64,000 nucleotides of DNA from Aeromonas australiensis (GTDB taxonomy: Bacteria > Pseudomonadota > Gammaproteobacteria > Enterobacterales > Aeromonadaceae). The notes under the pieces are model-generated. The model was not told where the DNA came from. It made no database searches and saw nothing but the letters and a program-made list of their open reading frames with translations. Of this stretch, positions 41,077-50,514 are shown one piece after another (the first letter of the stretch is position 1; each line of letters opens with the position of its first letter). The stretch covers positions 166,128-230,127 of the forward strand of contig NZ_CDDH01000045.1 of the NCBI RefSeq assembly GCF_000819725.1, in the 5' to 3' direction. The translations under genes and the position numbers were made by a program.

Positions 41077-41837
41077 GATGCTTTCTCCGCAGTTTGAACC
41101 GGCAGCTTGATCAGCGCAGGCGGTGCCTGCTTCTTGGCGATACGAAGGCCCTGTTCAACCGCACTGCGATACTCTTGTGGCAACACTTCCCACTGACGAG
41201 TCTGTTTGTTCCATACCCCTGTTTCCATGCCGTCCGGAGACTGGTAGAGCAGGGCGATGCGACCCACACGCAGGAATTCATAGGTTTTTTCGCTGCCATC
41301 CTTGTCCAGGCTCGCCTTGTAGGCCTCGATGGTGCGGCTGAAGCCCTCCTCGATCTGGTAAGCCTCCAGGATCTTGCGGTACTTCTCGGAGATGGTGACA
41401 TCGGCCCGGTTCATCAGGTCGGTCAGGGCTGCTACGCGGTCCTCCCGTTCGACCTTCTGGAACGGCAGATCCAGTGACACAAACTGTTCAAGAGAATCGA
41501 TCATCTTGAGCATCAGGGGCACCACTTCGGTGCTGGTCTGGTCAATCTGGGCGATCTGCTTTTGCATCGAGGCCAGTTCGCTGCTCTGGGACTCGACCAT
41601 CTTGCTCACCTGCTCGTTGTAGGTGCGCAGACTGTCGACCTGACGCAGGGCAGCCTTGTATTGGGCCAGGGCGGACTCGGCAGATTCGGCATAGCTGTCG
41701 ATCTTCTGCTGGGAAACTTTGGATGCGTTGTCGGTGGCGGCTTGTGCGTCCACGGCCTGACCGGCAGTGGCTGCACTGAGATTGAAGCTGGTCAACAAGG
41801 CGGCCGAAACCAGGCTGCCAAGGAGCGCTTTCTTCAT
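41073..41837 (-). CDS. DUF3450 periplasmic coiled-coil protein
   Basis: The 254-residue protein has a signal peptide (MKKALLGSLVSAALLTSFNLSAA) and long helices (residues 35-110, SAESALAQYKAALRQVDSLR), then the conserved block PFQKVEREDRVAALTDLMNRADVTISEKYRKI and GRIALLYQSPDGMETGVW, which mark DUF3450. It regularly precedes ttpC in TonB2 operons; a role in gating the TtpC/ExbB complex is inferred. ATG at 41837 is favoured by AAGGA 8 bp upstream; ATG at 41858 is possible. Confidence 0.88.
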   Translation of the reverse strand: MKKALLGSLVSAALLTSFNLSAATAGQAVDAQAATDNASKVSQQKIDSYAESAESALAQYKAALRQVDSLRTYNEQVSKMVESQSSELASMQKQIAQIDQTSTEVVPLMLKMIDSLEQFVSLDLPFQKVEREDRVAALTDLMNRADVTISEKYRKILEAYQIEEGFSRTIEAYKASLDKDGSEKTYEFLRVGRIALLYQSPDGMETGVWNKQTRQWEVLPQEYRSAVEQGLRIAKKQAPPALIKLPVQTAEKAS

Positions 41838-41898
41838 TGTAATGGTCCTTGTCTTCATAGGATTACCCTATCTCCGTAACTTCCTTGGACGTTGGGCA

Positions 41899-41922
41899 CA
41901 GCCGGCCCGACCGGGCCGGCTG
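41899..41922 (-). other. Stem-loop between receptor gene and DUF3450 gene
   Basis: CAGCCGGCCC-GACC-GGGCCGGCTG is a perfect 10-bp stem with no T-tract. It could act as an attenuator or protect the receptor mRNA. Confidence 0.6.
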
Positions 41923-41945
41923 AGGTTGTTTATCAACAGGGTTGA

Positions 41946-44471
41946 TTAGAACTTCTGGGTGTAGTCGATGTAGTAGACGCGACCGTCGATGCTGTAGAGG
42001 TCTTCATCGTAGGTGAAGCCATCGTTTGACAGGGAAGGCCCACGGTTGAACATGTTCTTCACGCCGGTCTGGATCTTGCCATTCCAACTGGTGTCGACTG
42101 CCACGTTCAGGTTCCAGACTGTGCTCGAAGAGATATGGCCTACCTCTGCGTTATTCACGTAATCCTGGCTCTGGGAGTCGATGTAGTTGGTGCTCAGGTA
42201 GGTATCCAGATTCCACAGTTGCGGGAAGTTGGCACCGATACCGGAGTTGAGGCGCAAGTCGGGTCTTCCGTTCCAGCCCTTCTTGTCGATCATCGGACCG
42301 CCGGCAAACAGCCCCTCTTCATACTTCAGGATGTAAGTACCACCGAAGTCATAACGCAGGGTGAAGGTGTTGAAGTCATACTTGTAGTCCGCCTTGAAGT
42401 CGATACCACTCGTCTTGAGTTGCCCCAAGTTGACCATGCCAGCCTTGATCTCCTTGATAGTGCCGTTGGGCAGGCGGATCACGTTCGGGTTGCTGCCGTT
42501 ATTCAGCTCTTGATAAATCTGAGTCTGCGCTGTGGCCAACTGGATCACGTCATCAATCTTGATGTTGTAGTAATCAAGCGACAGGTTCAGGTTGTCCAGC
42601 GGAGTGTAGGCAGTACCTATGGTAAAGGTATCTGCTGTCTCCTCTTTCAGATTTTTATTGGACTGGCGGGTAACGTCATACTGCCTCTCGGGACAGTTGG
42701 CAGTCCCAGTGGCATTACAGCGTACATAATCCTTGGCAAAATCTGCGGAGAACGAGTCTGCGGCATAGAGATCATCCAGCCCCGGCGCCCGGAACGACTG
42801 GGACCAGGAGGTACGGAACATCAGGTTATCCAGCGGCTGGTAACGCAGGCTCGCTTTGGGCGAGAAGGCATTGCCAAAATCGCTGTACTTGTCGTACCGA
42901 CCGGCCAGGTTCAGCTCAACCTGCTCGGTGATGGGGATCAGGCTCTCGATATAGGTGGCAAACACATCGCGCACACCACCACCAGAGTTGCCGGATGAAC
43001 CTATGACGTTACCCGCTTCAGATTGACTGTCATACTTATCGGAGTAAGTCCAGTCGTTATACTCGGCCCCCCAGTACCAACCAATTGGACCTGCTGGCAG
43101 TTCGCCCATTTCCCAGCCCAAGCCGCCATACCACTGGAAAAAGTCCATTTTGGAAGTACGGCCAGTATCATAAGAGAGCAAATCATTTACTGACTTATCA
43201 AACTCACCATTAGTGAACTTGCCATCTTTGATAGCATTACGGGCAGCACTTTTGAGGATATAACCGCTACCATCACTGGTATTTTCAGTCTTGGAGTACA
43301 TGTAACCGGCGTTCCACTCCACATCCCCAACGGCTTCAGTAGGAAGTACCCCGTCAAAGCCCAGGTTCATGCTACCGGTAAAGTCGGTTACATCATTATC
43401 GCGGGGGCCAATATTATTGAATCGATAGAAGATGGCAGCCTGACCGCCGGTTATGCCATTAGCGGCCAACAACGCAGGGTCATCACTGACAAACGAACCC
43501 GCCGCTGGGGCAAAACGGCCAAAACTGGTCACCCGAGAACCAATCATTTGCGGCACAAAATCAACATTGTCATTGATGTGATAGCGGCCATTCACATAGA
43601 CGGTATCGCGAGCGCGAGAGGCTGTTTTAGCGGCGACCTTGGCAAAGTCAAAGTTGCACAAGCCATCCTGTTCGACAAAGCCGGTCCCGACATCGGCGCA
43701 ATTAATACCAGCGAGCTGCTTAAGCTCACCAGTGCTCAGGTCCATAATATTGCGCCCGGCCAGACTGGGGGATTTTGCCCCTTGCAGAGCCAGATAGTCA
43801 CGGTCACGATAATAGATCACGTCCTTCTTATCGTGCTCGTAAACCATCATCAGGGAGCCTTTCTCCCCGTTGACACCCGCAACCACAGAGCCGCTCTTCT
43901 CATCACCGCCCTCTTCGGTTGGTGAGCCCATACGGCCCTGGAATGTCAGCCCTTCGAAACCCTCTTTGAGGACCACGTTGATAACACCGCCAATGGCATC
44001 AGAACCATAAAGCGCAGAACCACCGTCCAGGTTCACCTCTACTCGCTCAACGGCCGCCATAGGGATGGTGTTGAGGTTGATGGAAGTCCCGCCCATCGAG
44101 GGAGAGCCTGCAATGCGCTTGCCATTGAGCAGCACCAGTGTTCGAGCAGAGCCCAAACCACGCAGACCGACGGTAGCCTGCGATTGTGCTGAACTGCCGG
44201 AAGATGGGGAGAAACCACCAAAGGAGTTATAAGAGGCCTGTTTCAGATAATCCGCCACAGTCTGCTGACCAGACTGTTCAATCTGGGCTTTGCTGATGGA
44301 GACAACCGGGGTAGCCCCCTCCACGTCAACACGGGAGATGCGGGAACCAGTTACCTTGATTTTCTGCAGTTTTTCGACATTCTGCCCTTCTTCGGCAGAT
44401 ACGGATGGGGCCACTGCAAGGCTCGCCAAGGCGAACGCAATCGCAGCAGAAATTCTGCTCTTCCTAAGCAT
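41946..44471 (-). CDS. TonB-dependent outer-membrane receptor
   Basis: The 841-residue precursor has a signal peptide (LASLAVAPSVSAEEG), a TonB-box-like start (KIKVTGSRISR), a plug domain with TVADYLKQA, LVLLNGKRI and GSALYGSDAIGGVINVVLK, then a beta-barrel ending in the required C-terminal Phe (YIDYTQKF). It belongs to the large receptor group annotated by its VTGSRI segment, which includes carbohydrate- and peptide-linked transporters. The ligand cannot be predicted. It is the first gene of the TonB2 operon and is divergent from a peptide ABC transporter. Confidence 0.93.
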   Translation of the reverse strand: MLRKSRISAAIAFALASLAVAPSVSAEEGQNVEKLQKIKVTGSRISRVDVEGATPVVSISKAQIEQSGQQTVADYLKQASYNSFGGFSPSSGSSAQSQATVGLRGLGSARTLVLLNGKRIAGSPSMGGTSINLNTIPMAAVERVEVNLDGGSALYGSDAIGGVINVVLKEGFEGLTFQGRMGSPTEEGGDEKSGSVVAGVNGEKGSLMMVYEHDKKDVIYYRDRDYLALQGAKSPSLAGRNIMDLSTGELKQLAGINCADVGTGFVEQDGLCNFDFAKVAAKTASRARDTVYVNGRYHINDNVDFVPQMIGSRVTSFGRFAPAAGSFVSDDPALLAANGITGGQAAIFYRFNNIGPRDNDVTDFTGSMNLGFDGVLPTEAVGDVEWNAGYMYSKTENTSDGSGYILKSAARNAIKDGKFTNGEFDKSVNDLLSYDTGRTSKMDFFQWYGGLGWEMGELPAGPIGWYWGAEYNDWTYSDKYDSQSEAGNVIGSSGNSGGGVRDVFATYIESLIPITEQVELNLAGRYDKYSDFGNAFSPKASLRYQPLDNLMFRTSWSQSFRAPGLDDLYAADSFSADFAKDYVRCNATGTANCPERQYDVTRQSNKNLKEETADTFTIGTAYTPLDNLNLSLDYYNIKIDDVIQLATAQTQIYQELNNGSNPNVIRLPNGTIKEIKAGMVNLGQLKTSGIDFKADYKYDFNTFTLRYDFGGTYILKYEEGLFAGGPMIDKKGWNGRPDLRLNSGIGANFPQLWNLDTYLSTNYIDSQSQDYVNNAEVGHISSSTVWNLNVAVDTSWNGKIQTGVKNMFNRGPSLSNDGFTYDEDLYSIDGRVYYIDYTQKF

Positions 44472-45210
44472 CGCTTATTCCTTCCTGGTTGTTTATTGTT
44501 TGCTTCCTGATACCGCCCACTTTGGAGCGATGTGTAAGGCTTATCAATCTTTTGCTAGTGGCGTCAATGGCGCAGGGCTGTGGCAAGGTCGGACGAAGAA
44601 TAAGCGGAGTGTATTGATTTACAGCGGAAGATTTAGTGAATAGTTCTACAAAAACCCGACAACTCCATGTAAATATTTTGTTAAGCACTGTAATGAGCGC
44701 TGAATTGAAATTTAATGAACTTATTAGCCAGCGCGCTGTCTGACTATATATTATTTCAACCTACCCTCTCCAAAAAGAATAAAATACTAAAATAATGGGG
44801 GTTACCCCTGACCTAACTGTTCGGTTTCATAGATAGCGCCGTCGAGGTGATATCGTTTTCCTATCGTTAGGGAGTGCAATAAAAAACCATAAAACTCAAC
44901 AACATACGAGCTTGCCGGGTTTTTAAAAAACTGATTTTTATATTTTATAAAATTATGTTGAGTGGCGGCATTTTGTTTTGATTTTCACTTTTCAGATAAA
45001 AAACATCATTTTGGGATGCTTTTTATCTCAGTGGGTCATTTATCCCAGTTTTCCATCTCCTTGTACTTGATTTTTGTTGCAGAGCTTTTACAGTGGCCAA
45101 GCGAATTGTCTGCTGTTTAGCAACCAATCCAGCGCGTAATGCCAGGAAGGATAGGCCCGTCATCGGATTTGACTGGCCGCAAAAAAGAACAACAAGGACG
45201 AGGTTCCACC
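44472..45210. other. AT-rich divergent regulatory region (739 bp)
   Basis: No credible gene is present. The part from about 44640 to 45090 is far richer in A+T than the rest of the window. It includes many poly-A/T runs and an imperfect stem (GATAAAAAACATC...GATGCTTTTTATC, 44995-45027). It holds the promoters of the receptor operon (minus) and the peptide transporter (plus). A nucleoid-protein target such as H-NS is possible. Confidence 0.55.
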
Positions 45211-46236
45211 ATGCTGTCGTATTTCCTACGCCGGATGCTTCTGATCATCCCGACGTTTCTCGGTATCACCCTGCTCGTCTTCACCATCACCCGTTTTGTA
45301 CCGGGTGGACCGGTCGAACGCATGCTACTGCAGGCCCAGGTGTCCCAGAATGACGCTGGCCGCTCCAGCGGCAGCAAGGGGGCGCAGGCCCTCTCCGATG
45401 AACAGATCGAGGAGCTCAAGGCCTTCTATGGCCTCGACAAGCCGATGCTGGTCGCCTATTGGGAGTGGTTGCAAAAATTGGTGGTACTGGATCTGGGCGA
45501 GTCGACCCGCTACTACGAACCGGTGTGGGAGCTGATCAAAGACAAGCTGCCCGTCACTGCCTTTTTCGGGCTAGCCACCTTTGTGCTAAGCTATCTGGTC
45601 TCCATCCCGCTCGGGGTGGCCAAGGCGCTCAAGCACAACAGCCGTTTCGATTCGTTGAGTTCCATGGCCATCTACATGGCCTACGCCCTGCCGGCCTATG
45701 TGGTGGGGATCTTCCTCATCACCGTCTTTGCCTTCCATCTGGAGTGGCTGCCAATGGGCGGTTTTCCGGGGGATGATTTTGAGTACATGGAGAACCGCTG
45801 GGAGCAGATCCGCACTGTCTTTGCCCACGCCCTGCTGCCGCTTATCGCCTACGCCATCGGTGATTTCGCCATCCTCACCATGACCATGAAAAACAGCCTG
45901 ATGGAGAACCTGTCGGCCGATTATGTGCGTACCGCCGTGGCCAAGGGGCTGCCGTTTCGCAAGGCAGTCACCGACCACGCCATGCGCAACAGCCTGATCC
46001 CCATCGCCAGTCACTTGGGGTCTGTGCTCACCGTCTTCTTTGGCGGCTCCTTTCTCATCGAGACCATCTTCAACATCGACGGCATCGGCCTGCTCGGTTA
46101 CGAGGCGATCGTCGAGCGGGATTACCCCACCGTCATGGGCATTCTGGCCATCACCTCCATGTTGATGCTGATTGGCAATATCGTCTCCGATATCTGCGTT
46201 GCCCTCGTTGACCCGCGCGTACGGTTTGGAGAGTGA
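45211..46236 (+). CDS. yejB: Peptide ABC transporter permease, YejB type
   Basis: This 341-residue inner-membrane permease begins LSYFLRRMLLIIPTFLGITLLVF, the standard start of DppB/OppB/YejB proteins, and carries the EAA-type loop VRTAVAKGLPFRKAVTDHAMRNSLIP near residue 235. The end, IVSDICVALVDPRVRFGE, closely matches E. coli YejB. The start at 45211 follows AAGGACGAGG. It opens a five-gene transporter operon. A diverged copy of its last ~26 codons lies between this gene and yejE. Confidence 0.92.
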   Translation: MLSYFLRRMLLIIPTFLGITLLVFTITRFVPGGPVERMLLQAQVSQNDAGRSSGSKGAQALSDEQIEELKAFYGLDKPMLVAYWEWLQKLVVLDLGESTRYYEPVWELIKDKLPVTAFFGLATFVLSYLVSIPLGVAKALKHNSRFDSLSSMAIYMAYALPAYVVGIFLITVFAFHLEWLPMGGFPGDDFEYMENRWEQIRTVFAHALLPLIAYAIGDFAILTMTMKNSLMENLSADYVRTAVAKGLPFRKAVTDHAMRNSLIPIASHLGSVLTVFFGGSFLIETIFNIDGIGLLGYEAIVERDYPTVMGILAITSMLMLIGNIVSDICVALVDPRVRFGE

Positions 46237-46238
46237 CC

Positions 46239-46343
46239 ATGAACCAGACCTCTATTGCCATGCCGATGCTGATATCACGCCATATCGTCTCCGATATCTG
46301 CGTTGCACCCTCTGTTGATCCCCGCGTGCGGTTTGGAGAGTGA
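46239..46343 (+). CDS. 34-codon mini-ORF carrying a duplicate of the yejB 3' end
   Basis: Between yejB and yejE an ATG with the same GGAGAGTGA leader as yejE opens the frame MNQTSIAMPMLISRHIVSDI, which continues into CVAPSVDPRVRFGE and a stop. Its last 23 codons repeat the C-terminus of YejB (NIVSDICVALVDPRVRFGE) with one codon inserted. Most other changes are synonymous. The stop overlaps a GGAGAG that serves as the ribosome site of yejE. I infer a duplication scar that is nevertheless translated, not a gene with its own function. Confidence 0.7.
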   Translation: MNQTSIAMPMLISRHIVSDICVAPSVDPRVRFGE

Positions 46344-46345
46344 GT

Positions 46346-47395
46346 ATGAACCTGAACCTGAATCCGGTAACGCTGAAAAAACTCAAGCGCTTCAAGTCGA
46401 TCAAGCGTGGCTACTACTCCTTTGTTATTTTCACCTCCCTGGTTGTGCTCTCTCTGCTGGCGGAGCTCCTGGTCAACAGCCGGGCGCTGATGGTGAGCTA
46501 CCAGGGCCAACTCTACTTTCCCACCTATGGTGATGTGATCCCCGGTCAGCAGTTCGGGCTCGATTACGAGTACGAGACCAACTACCGCCAGCTCAAGGCC
46601 AAGTTTGCCACAGAAGGCCAGGGCGACTGGGTGCTGCTGCCGCTGGTGCCCTGGAACCCCTATGAGCAGGATTTCAAGGAGGATGCCTACCCCCCTTACG
46701 CCCCCAGCGTGGCTGAACGCCACTTCCTCGGTACCGACATCAGTGGTCGTGACGTGCTGGCCAGGCTGGTCTACGGCTTTCGCATCGCCATCGGCTTTGC
46801 CTTTATCGCGCTGGCGGCCAGTTACGCCATCGGGGTCACCGTTGGCTGCATGATGGGCTTTCTCGGCGGCCGCTTTGATCTCATCTTGCAACGCTTTATC
46901 GAGATCTGGTCTCAGGTGCCGTTTCTCTACGTCATCATGATCCTGGTGTCGCTGGCCAAGCCCAACTTTGGCCTGTTTGTCGCCATCAACGTGTTGTTCG
47001 GCTGGATGGGGATCACCTGGTATATGCGCACCCTCACCTACAAGGAGCGGGCGCGGGACTATGTGATGGCGGCGCGGGCACAAGGGGCGACCACCGGGCG
47101 GATCATCTTCAACCACATCCTGCCCAACACCCTGATGATGATCGTCACCCTGGCGCCATTCGCCGTGGTGGGCAATATCTCGACCCTGACGGCACTCGAC
47201 TATCTGGGCTTCGGGCTGGCACCGCCGACCCCGAGCTGGGGGGAGCTGCTCTCCCAGGGCATCAACAATCTGGATGCCATCTGGATCGTCAGCTCGGTGG
47301 TGGCAGCGGTGAGTCTGGTGCTGATCATGGTCTCCTTTATCGGTGAGGCGATCCGCGAGGCATTCGATCCGCGCAAATTTACCCGTTACCAATAA
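46346..47395 (+). CDS. yejE: Peptide ABC transporter permease, YejE type
   Basis: The 349-residue permease has the N-terminal signature KRGYYSFVIFTSLVVLSLLAELLVN and the conserved FLGTDISGRDVLARLVYG and YVMAARAQGATTGRIIFNHILPN (EAA loop). It ends FIGEAIREAFDPRKF, as in E. coli YejE. ATG at 46346 has GGAGAG 5 bp upstream; GTG at 46340 is less likely. It pairs with YejB as the transport channel. The yejB stop now lies 109 bp upstream because of the intervening duplicate. Confidence 0.92.
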   Translation: MNLNLNPVTLKKLKRFKSIKRGYYSFVIFTSLVVLSLLAELLVNSRALMVSYQGQLYFPTYGDVIPGQQFGLDYEYETNYRQLKAKFATEGQGDWVLLPLVPWNPYEQDFKEDAYPPYAPSVAERHFLGTDISGRDVLARLVYGFRIAIGFAFIALAASYAIGVTVGCMMGFLGGRFDLILQRFIEIWSQVPFLYVIMILVSLAKPNFGLFVAINVLFGWMGITWYMRTLTYKERARDYVMAARAQGATTGRIIFNHILPNTLMMIVTLAPFAVVGNISTLTALDYLGFGLAPPTPSWGELLSQGINNLDAIWIVSSVVAAVSLVLIMVSFIGEAIREAFDPRKFTRYQ

Positions 47396-47453
47396 GCCAG
47401 CCGATGACAGCGCATCGGCAGGCGCCGGGTAACGAACAGTAATTAATGAGGAC

Positions 47454-47476
47454 GGGCCGCCGCCATCGGCGGTCCC
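47454..47476 (+). other. Stem-loop between yejE and the binding-protein gene
   Basis: GGGCCGCCG-CCAT-CGGCGGTCCC forms a strong stem with one bulge. No T-tract follows, so partial termination or mRNA stabilisation is likelier than full stop. Confidence 0.5.
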
Positions 47477-47543
47477 GGGAGCAAGGGATAATCCCGTTAT
47501 CAATCAAGACCCCCAGTGCAGGGGCCAGACTTGGAAGTCAAAC

Positions 47544-49361
47544 ATGAAAAATAAAATCAAATGGATAGGTGCTCTCTTTGTGCTGGTAAACGGATCCTGG
47601 GTCTGGGCGGCCAGCCTGCCCGCGGATCTCAAATGGGAGACCAACGACACGGATCCTGTGTTCGCCTCCCCCAAGGCGCTGTCGGGCGGCAGCCTCAATA
47701 TGTTTGTGGAGAGCTTTCCGCTGACGTTTCGCACCGTGGGGCCTGACTCCAACGGATCGTTCCGCTCCTTTATTCTCGATAACCAGTTGCGACTCATCAG
47801 CTTCCACCCCAATACCGGCAACCCCATCCCCTCGCTGGCTACCCACTGGGCCATCGCGCCAGACAGCCAGACCGTCTACTTCAAGCTGGATCCGCGAGCC
47901 AAATGGTCGGATGGCAAGCCGGTCAATGCCGATGACTACACCTTCGGCTACGAGATGATGCGCTCCAAACACATCAAGGGGCCCTGGTTCAACAACTACT
48001 ACACCACTGAAGTGGTAGCGGTAGAGAAGATCGATGATCACACCATTATGGTCAAAGCGGGCAACCGCAAGGCCAAGATGGACCTGCTCAACACCACCGA
48101 GCTGTGGCCCCAGCCCAAGCACTACTATAAGCTGACCCCTAACTGGGTGAAGCAGTACAACTGGGCCGTGGTGCCCACCACAGGTCCCTACGTGATCAGC
48201 GACGTCAAGAAGGGCAAGTCGGTCACCTTCAGCAAGCAGAAGGATTGGTGGGCAAAAGACGATCGCTACAACCAGCACAGATTCAACATCGACACCATCA
48301 AGGTGCAGGTGATCCGCGACCACAACATCGCCTTCCGCCACTTCCTGAAAGGGGAGATCGATACCTTCGAGATGATCCTGCCCAACTGGTGGCATGAAAA
48401 AGCGGTCACCCCGGAGTACAAGAAGGGGTACGTGCAGAAGGTGATGGCCATGACCGACACCAAACAGGGCGGTCAGGGGGTGCACCTCAATGTGGCCAAC
48501 CCCAAGCTGGCGGACGTAAACGTGCGCCTCGGCATCCAGCACGCCTTCAACATCGACAAGATGATCGAGACCGTGCTGCGCGGCGACTATGACAGAGCCA
48601 CCACCTTTGACTCGGGCTTTGGCGAGTTCACTGACATCACGCTGCCGGAGCGGGCTTATGACATTGGCAAGGCGCGGGAGTACTTTGCCAAGGGTGGCTA
48701 TAACAAGCCGGGGCCGGACGGCATCCTGCAAAATGAGAAGGGTGAGCGGCTGACGCTGGCGCTCACCTACACCAGTCAGGAGCACTCCAAGCGACTGACC
48801 GTGCTGAAAGAAGAGGCCAAGAAAGCGGGTCTGGATCTGGAGCTCAATCTGGTGGATGGCGCCACCGGCTTCAAGGTGATGCTGGAGAAGAAACACGAGG
48901 CGGCCTGGCTCGGTTGGGGCGGCGGCGGTCTCTATCCGCAATATTGGGAGTTTTTCCACTCCGCCAACGCCAACAAACCGCAGACCAACAACCTGTTCAA
49001 CGTGGCTGACAAGGAGCTGGACGCGCTGATCGACGCCTACAACGTCGAATTCGACATGGCCAAACGGGCCAAGCTCTCCCAGCAGATCCAGCAGCGCATC
49101 TATGACCTCGCCATCTTCGTGCCCGGGGTGCAGCTCAACTATGTGCGGGCCAGCGGCTGGCGTTATGTGATGCTGCCGGACGTACCCGCCACCAAGAACA
49201 CGCCGGATCTGCTCTACTGGCCGATGGACGGTTATCCTCACAGTAGCGGCGGTCTGCTCTGGCTCGATCCCAAGGTGAAGGAAGAGACCCGCAACGCCAA
49301 GGAGGCAGGGGAGGCGCTGGCGCCCATCAACCTGCTCGACAAGACCTATGCACGTCATTGA
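47544..49361 (+). CDS. Periplasmic peptide-binding protein, family 5
   Basis: The 605-residue precursor has a signal peptide ([23 protein letters not shown]) and the family-5 (SBP_bac_5) pattern: [37 protein letters not shown] near residue 95 and [17 protein letters not shown] in the C-lobe. It is similar to YejA-type proteins, which bind oligopeptides and, in E. coli, help take up microcin C. GACTTGGAAGTC precedes the ATG. It lies third in the transporter operon. The bound peptide is unknown. Confidence 0.93.
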   Translation: MKNKIKWIGALFVLVNGSWVWAASLPADLKWETNDTDPVFASPKALSGGSLNMFVESFPLTFRTVGPDSNGSFRSFILDNQLRLISFHPNTGNPIPSLATHWAIAPDSQTVYFKLDPRAKWSDGKPVNADDYTFGYEMMRSKHIKGPWFNNYYTTEVVAVEKIDDHTIMVKAGNRKAKMDLLNTTELWPQPKHYYKLTPNWVKQYNWAVVPTTGPYVISDVKKGKSVTFSKQKDWWAKDDRYNQHRFNIDTIKVQVIRDHNIAFRHFLKGEIDTFEMILPNWWHEKAVTPEYKKGYVQKVMAMTDTKQGGQGVHLNVANPKLADVNVRLGIQHAFNIDKMIETVLRGDYDRATTFDSGFGEFTDITLPERAYDIGKAREYFAKGGYNKPGPDGILQNEKGERLTLALTYTSQEHSKRLTVLKEEAKKAGLDLELNLVDGATGFKVMLEKKHEAAWLGWGGGGLYPQYWEFFHSANANKPQTNNLFNVADKELDALIDAYNVEFDMAKRAKLSQQIQQRIYDLAIFVPGVQLNYVRASGWRYVMLPDVPATKNTPDLLYWPMDGYPHSSGGLLWLDPKVKEETRNAKEAGEALAPINLLDKTYARH

Positions 49362-49392
49362 TATTCAGGCCATTGCGAAGGGAGCAGCCGTT

Positions 49393-50514
49393 ATGCCCAA
49401 CACTCAGGCCCCCATTCTTGACGTAGCGGATAACGGAGTGGAGTTCGCCGCTGATAACGGCCAGCACCCAGCCTCGATCCTCGACGTAGCGGATAACGGA
49501 GTGGAGTTCGCCGTTGATAACGGCCAGCATCCAGCACCAATCCTCGAAGTGCGCGATCTTGAGGTGGAGTTCGCCGTCGATGACGGCAAGATCAAGGTGC
49601 TCGACGGGGTCAGCTTCAAGGTGGCCCCGGGCCAGACGCTGGGGATCGTCGGCGAGTCCGGCTGTGGCAAGAGCGTTACCTCGCTCGCCATCATGGGGCT
49701 ATTGCCCAAGCCCCATGGTCAGGTAGTCGCCGGTTCCATCCGCTTTCAGGGGGAGGAGCTGTTGTCGCTTGCGCCGGATCAGATGTACAAGGTGCGCGGC
49801 AACCGCATCTCGATGATCTTTCAGGAGCCGATGACGGCCCTCAACCCGGTGCAGACGGTGGGGGAGCAGCTGATGGAGGTGTTTCGCCTCCATCGCCCCG
49901 AGTATGACAAGGCCCAGCGTAAAGCCGCGGCCATCGCCATGCTGCAGAAGGTGGGTATCCCGGAACCGGCCCAGCGCTTTGCGGTCTATCCCCACAACCT
50001 CTCCGGCGGCATGCGCCAGCGGGTGATGATCGCCATGGCCCTCTCCTGCGAGCCAGACCTGCTCATCTGCGACGAGCCGACCACGGCGCTGGATGTCACC
50101 ATTCAGGCCCAGATCCTCGAACTGATGAAAGAGCTGCAGGCCCAGACCGGCATGGCCATCATCTTTATCACCCACGATCTCGGGGTCGTGGCTGAGCTGT
50201 GCGACGAAGTGGTGGTAATGTATGCCGGGCGGGCGGTAGAGCAGGCCGATGTGTTCGAGCTGTTTGACCACCCCCGTCACCCCTATACCCACGGCTTGAT
50301 GAGCTCGATCCCGCGCCTGGAGGATGAGCCCAAGAGCCTGCTCAAGACCATCAAGGGACAGGTGCCAGCCCTGCACGAGATGCCCGCTGGCTGCCGCTTC
50401 TCCAACCGCTGCCCCCACGCGACCGATCTCTGTGTCAGCGCCATTCCGGCGGTGGAGCCACTAAACTCGCGCCACCATGTCGCCTGTCACTACTGGAAGG
50501 AGTTGACCCCATGA
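49393..50514 (+). CDS. Oligopeptide ABC transporter ATPase, OppD/DppD type, with N-terminal triplication
   Basis: The 373-residue ATPase has Walker [12 protein letters not shown], signature LSGGMRQRV, Walker [13 protein letters not shown] and the C-terminal cysteine block [14 protein letters not shown] of oligopeptide ATPases. Before the first strand it carries two extra 21-residue copies of that strand ([12 protein letters not shown]), giving a triplicated N-terminus. The start at 49393 is chosen for GGGAG 8 bp upstream; an ATG at 49348 overlaps the binding-protein gene. It pairs with the next ATPase, whereas E. coli YejF is one fused protein. Confidence 0.92.
   Translation: MPNTQAPILDVADNGVEFAADNGQHPASILDVADNGVEFAVDNGQHPAPILEVRDLEVEFAVDDGKIKVLDGVSFKVAPGQTLGIVGESGCGKSVTSLAIMGLLPKPHGQVVAGSIRFQGEELLSLAPDQMYKVRGNRISMIFQEPMTALNPVQTVGEQLMEVFRLHRPEYDKAQRKAAAIAMLQKVGIPEPAQRFAVYPHNLSGGMRQRVMIAMALSCEPDLLICDEPTTALDVTIQAQILELMKELQAQTGMAIIFITHDLGVVAELCDEVVVMYAGRAVEQADVFELFDHPRHPYTHGLMSSIPRLEDEPKSLLKTIKGQVPALHEMPAGCRFSNRCPHATDLCVSAIPAVEPLNSRHHVACHYWKELTP
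49408..49596 (+). repeat. Three in-frame 63-bp repeats at the start of the OppD-type gene
   Basis: Units lie at 49408-49470, 49471-49533 and 49534-49596. The first two differ at six of 63 positions, while the third, which is the native first strand ([12 protein letters not shown]), is more diverged. All keep the frame. The repeats lengthen the protein N-terminus by 42 residues without a known domain. Confidence 0.93.

Noticed and set aside
47538..49358. 606-codon open frame on the minus strand
   Set aside because: It is the exact antisense of the peptide-binding-protein gene and lacks any signal peptide or family motif.
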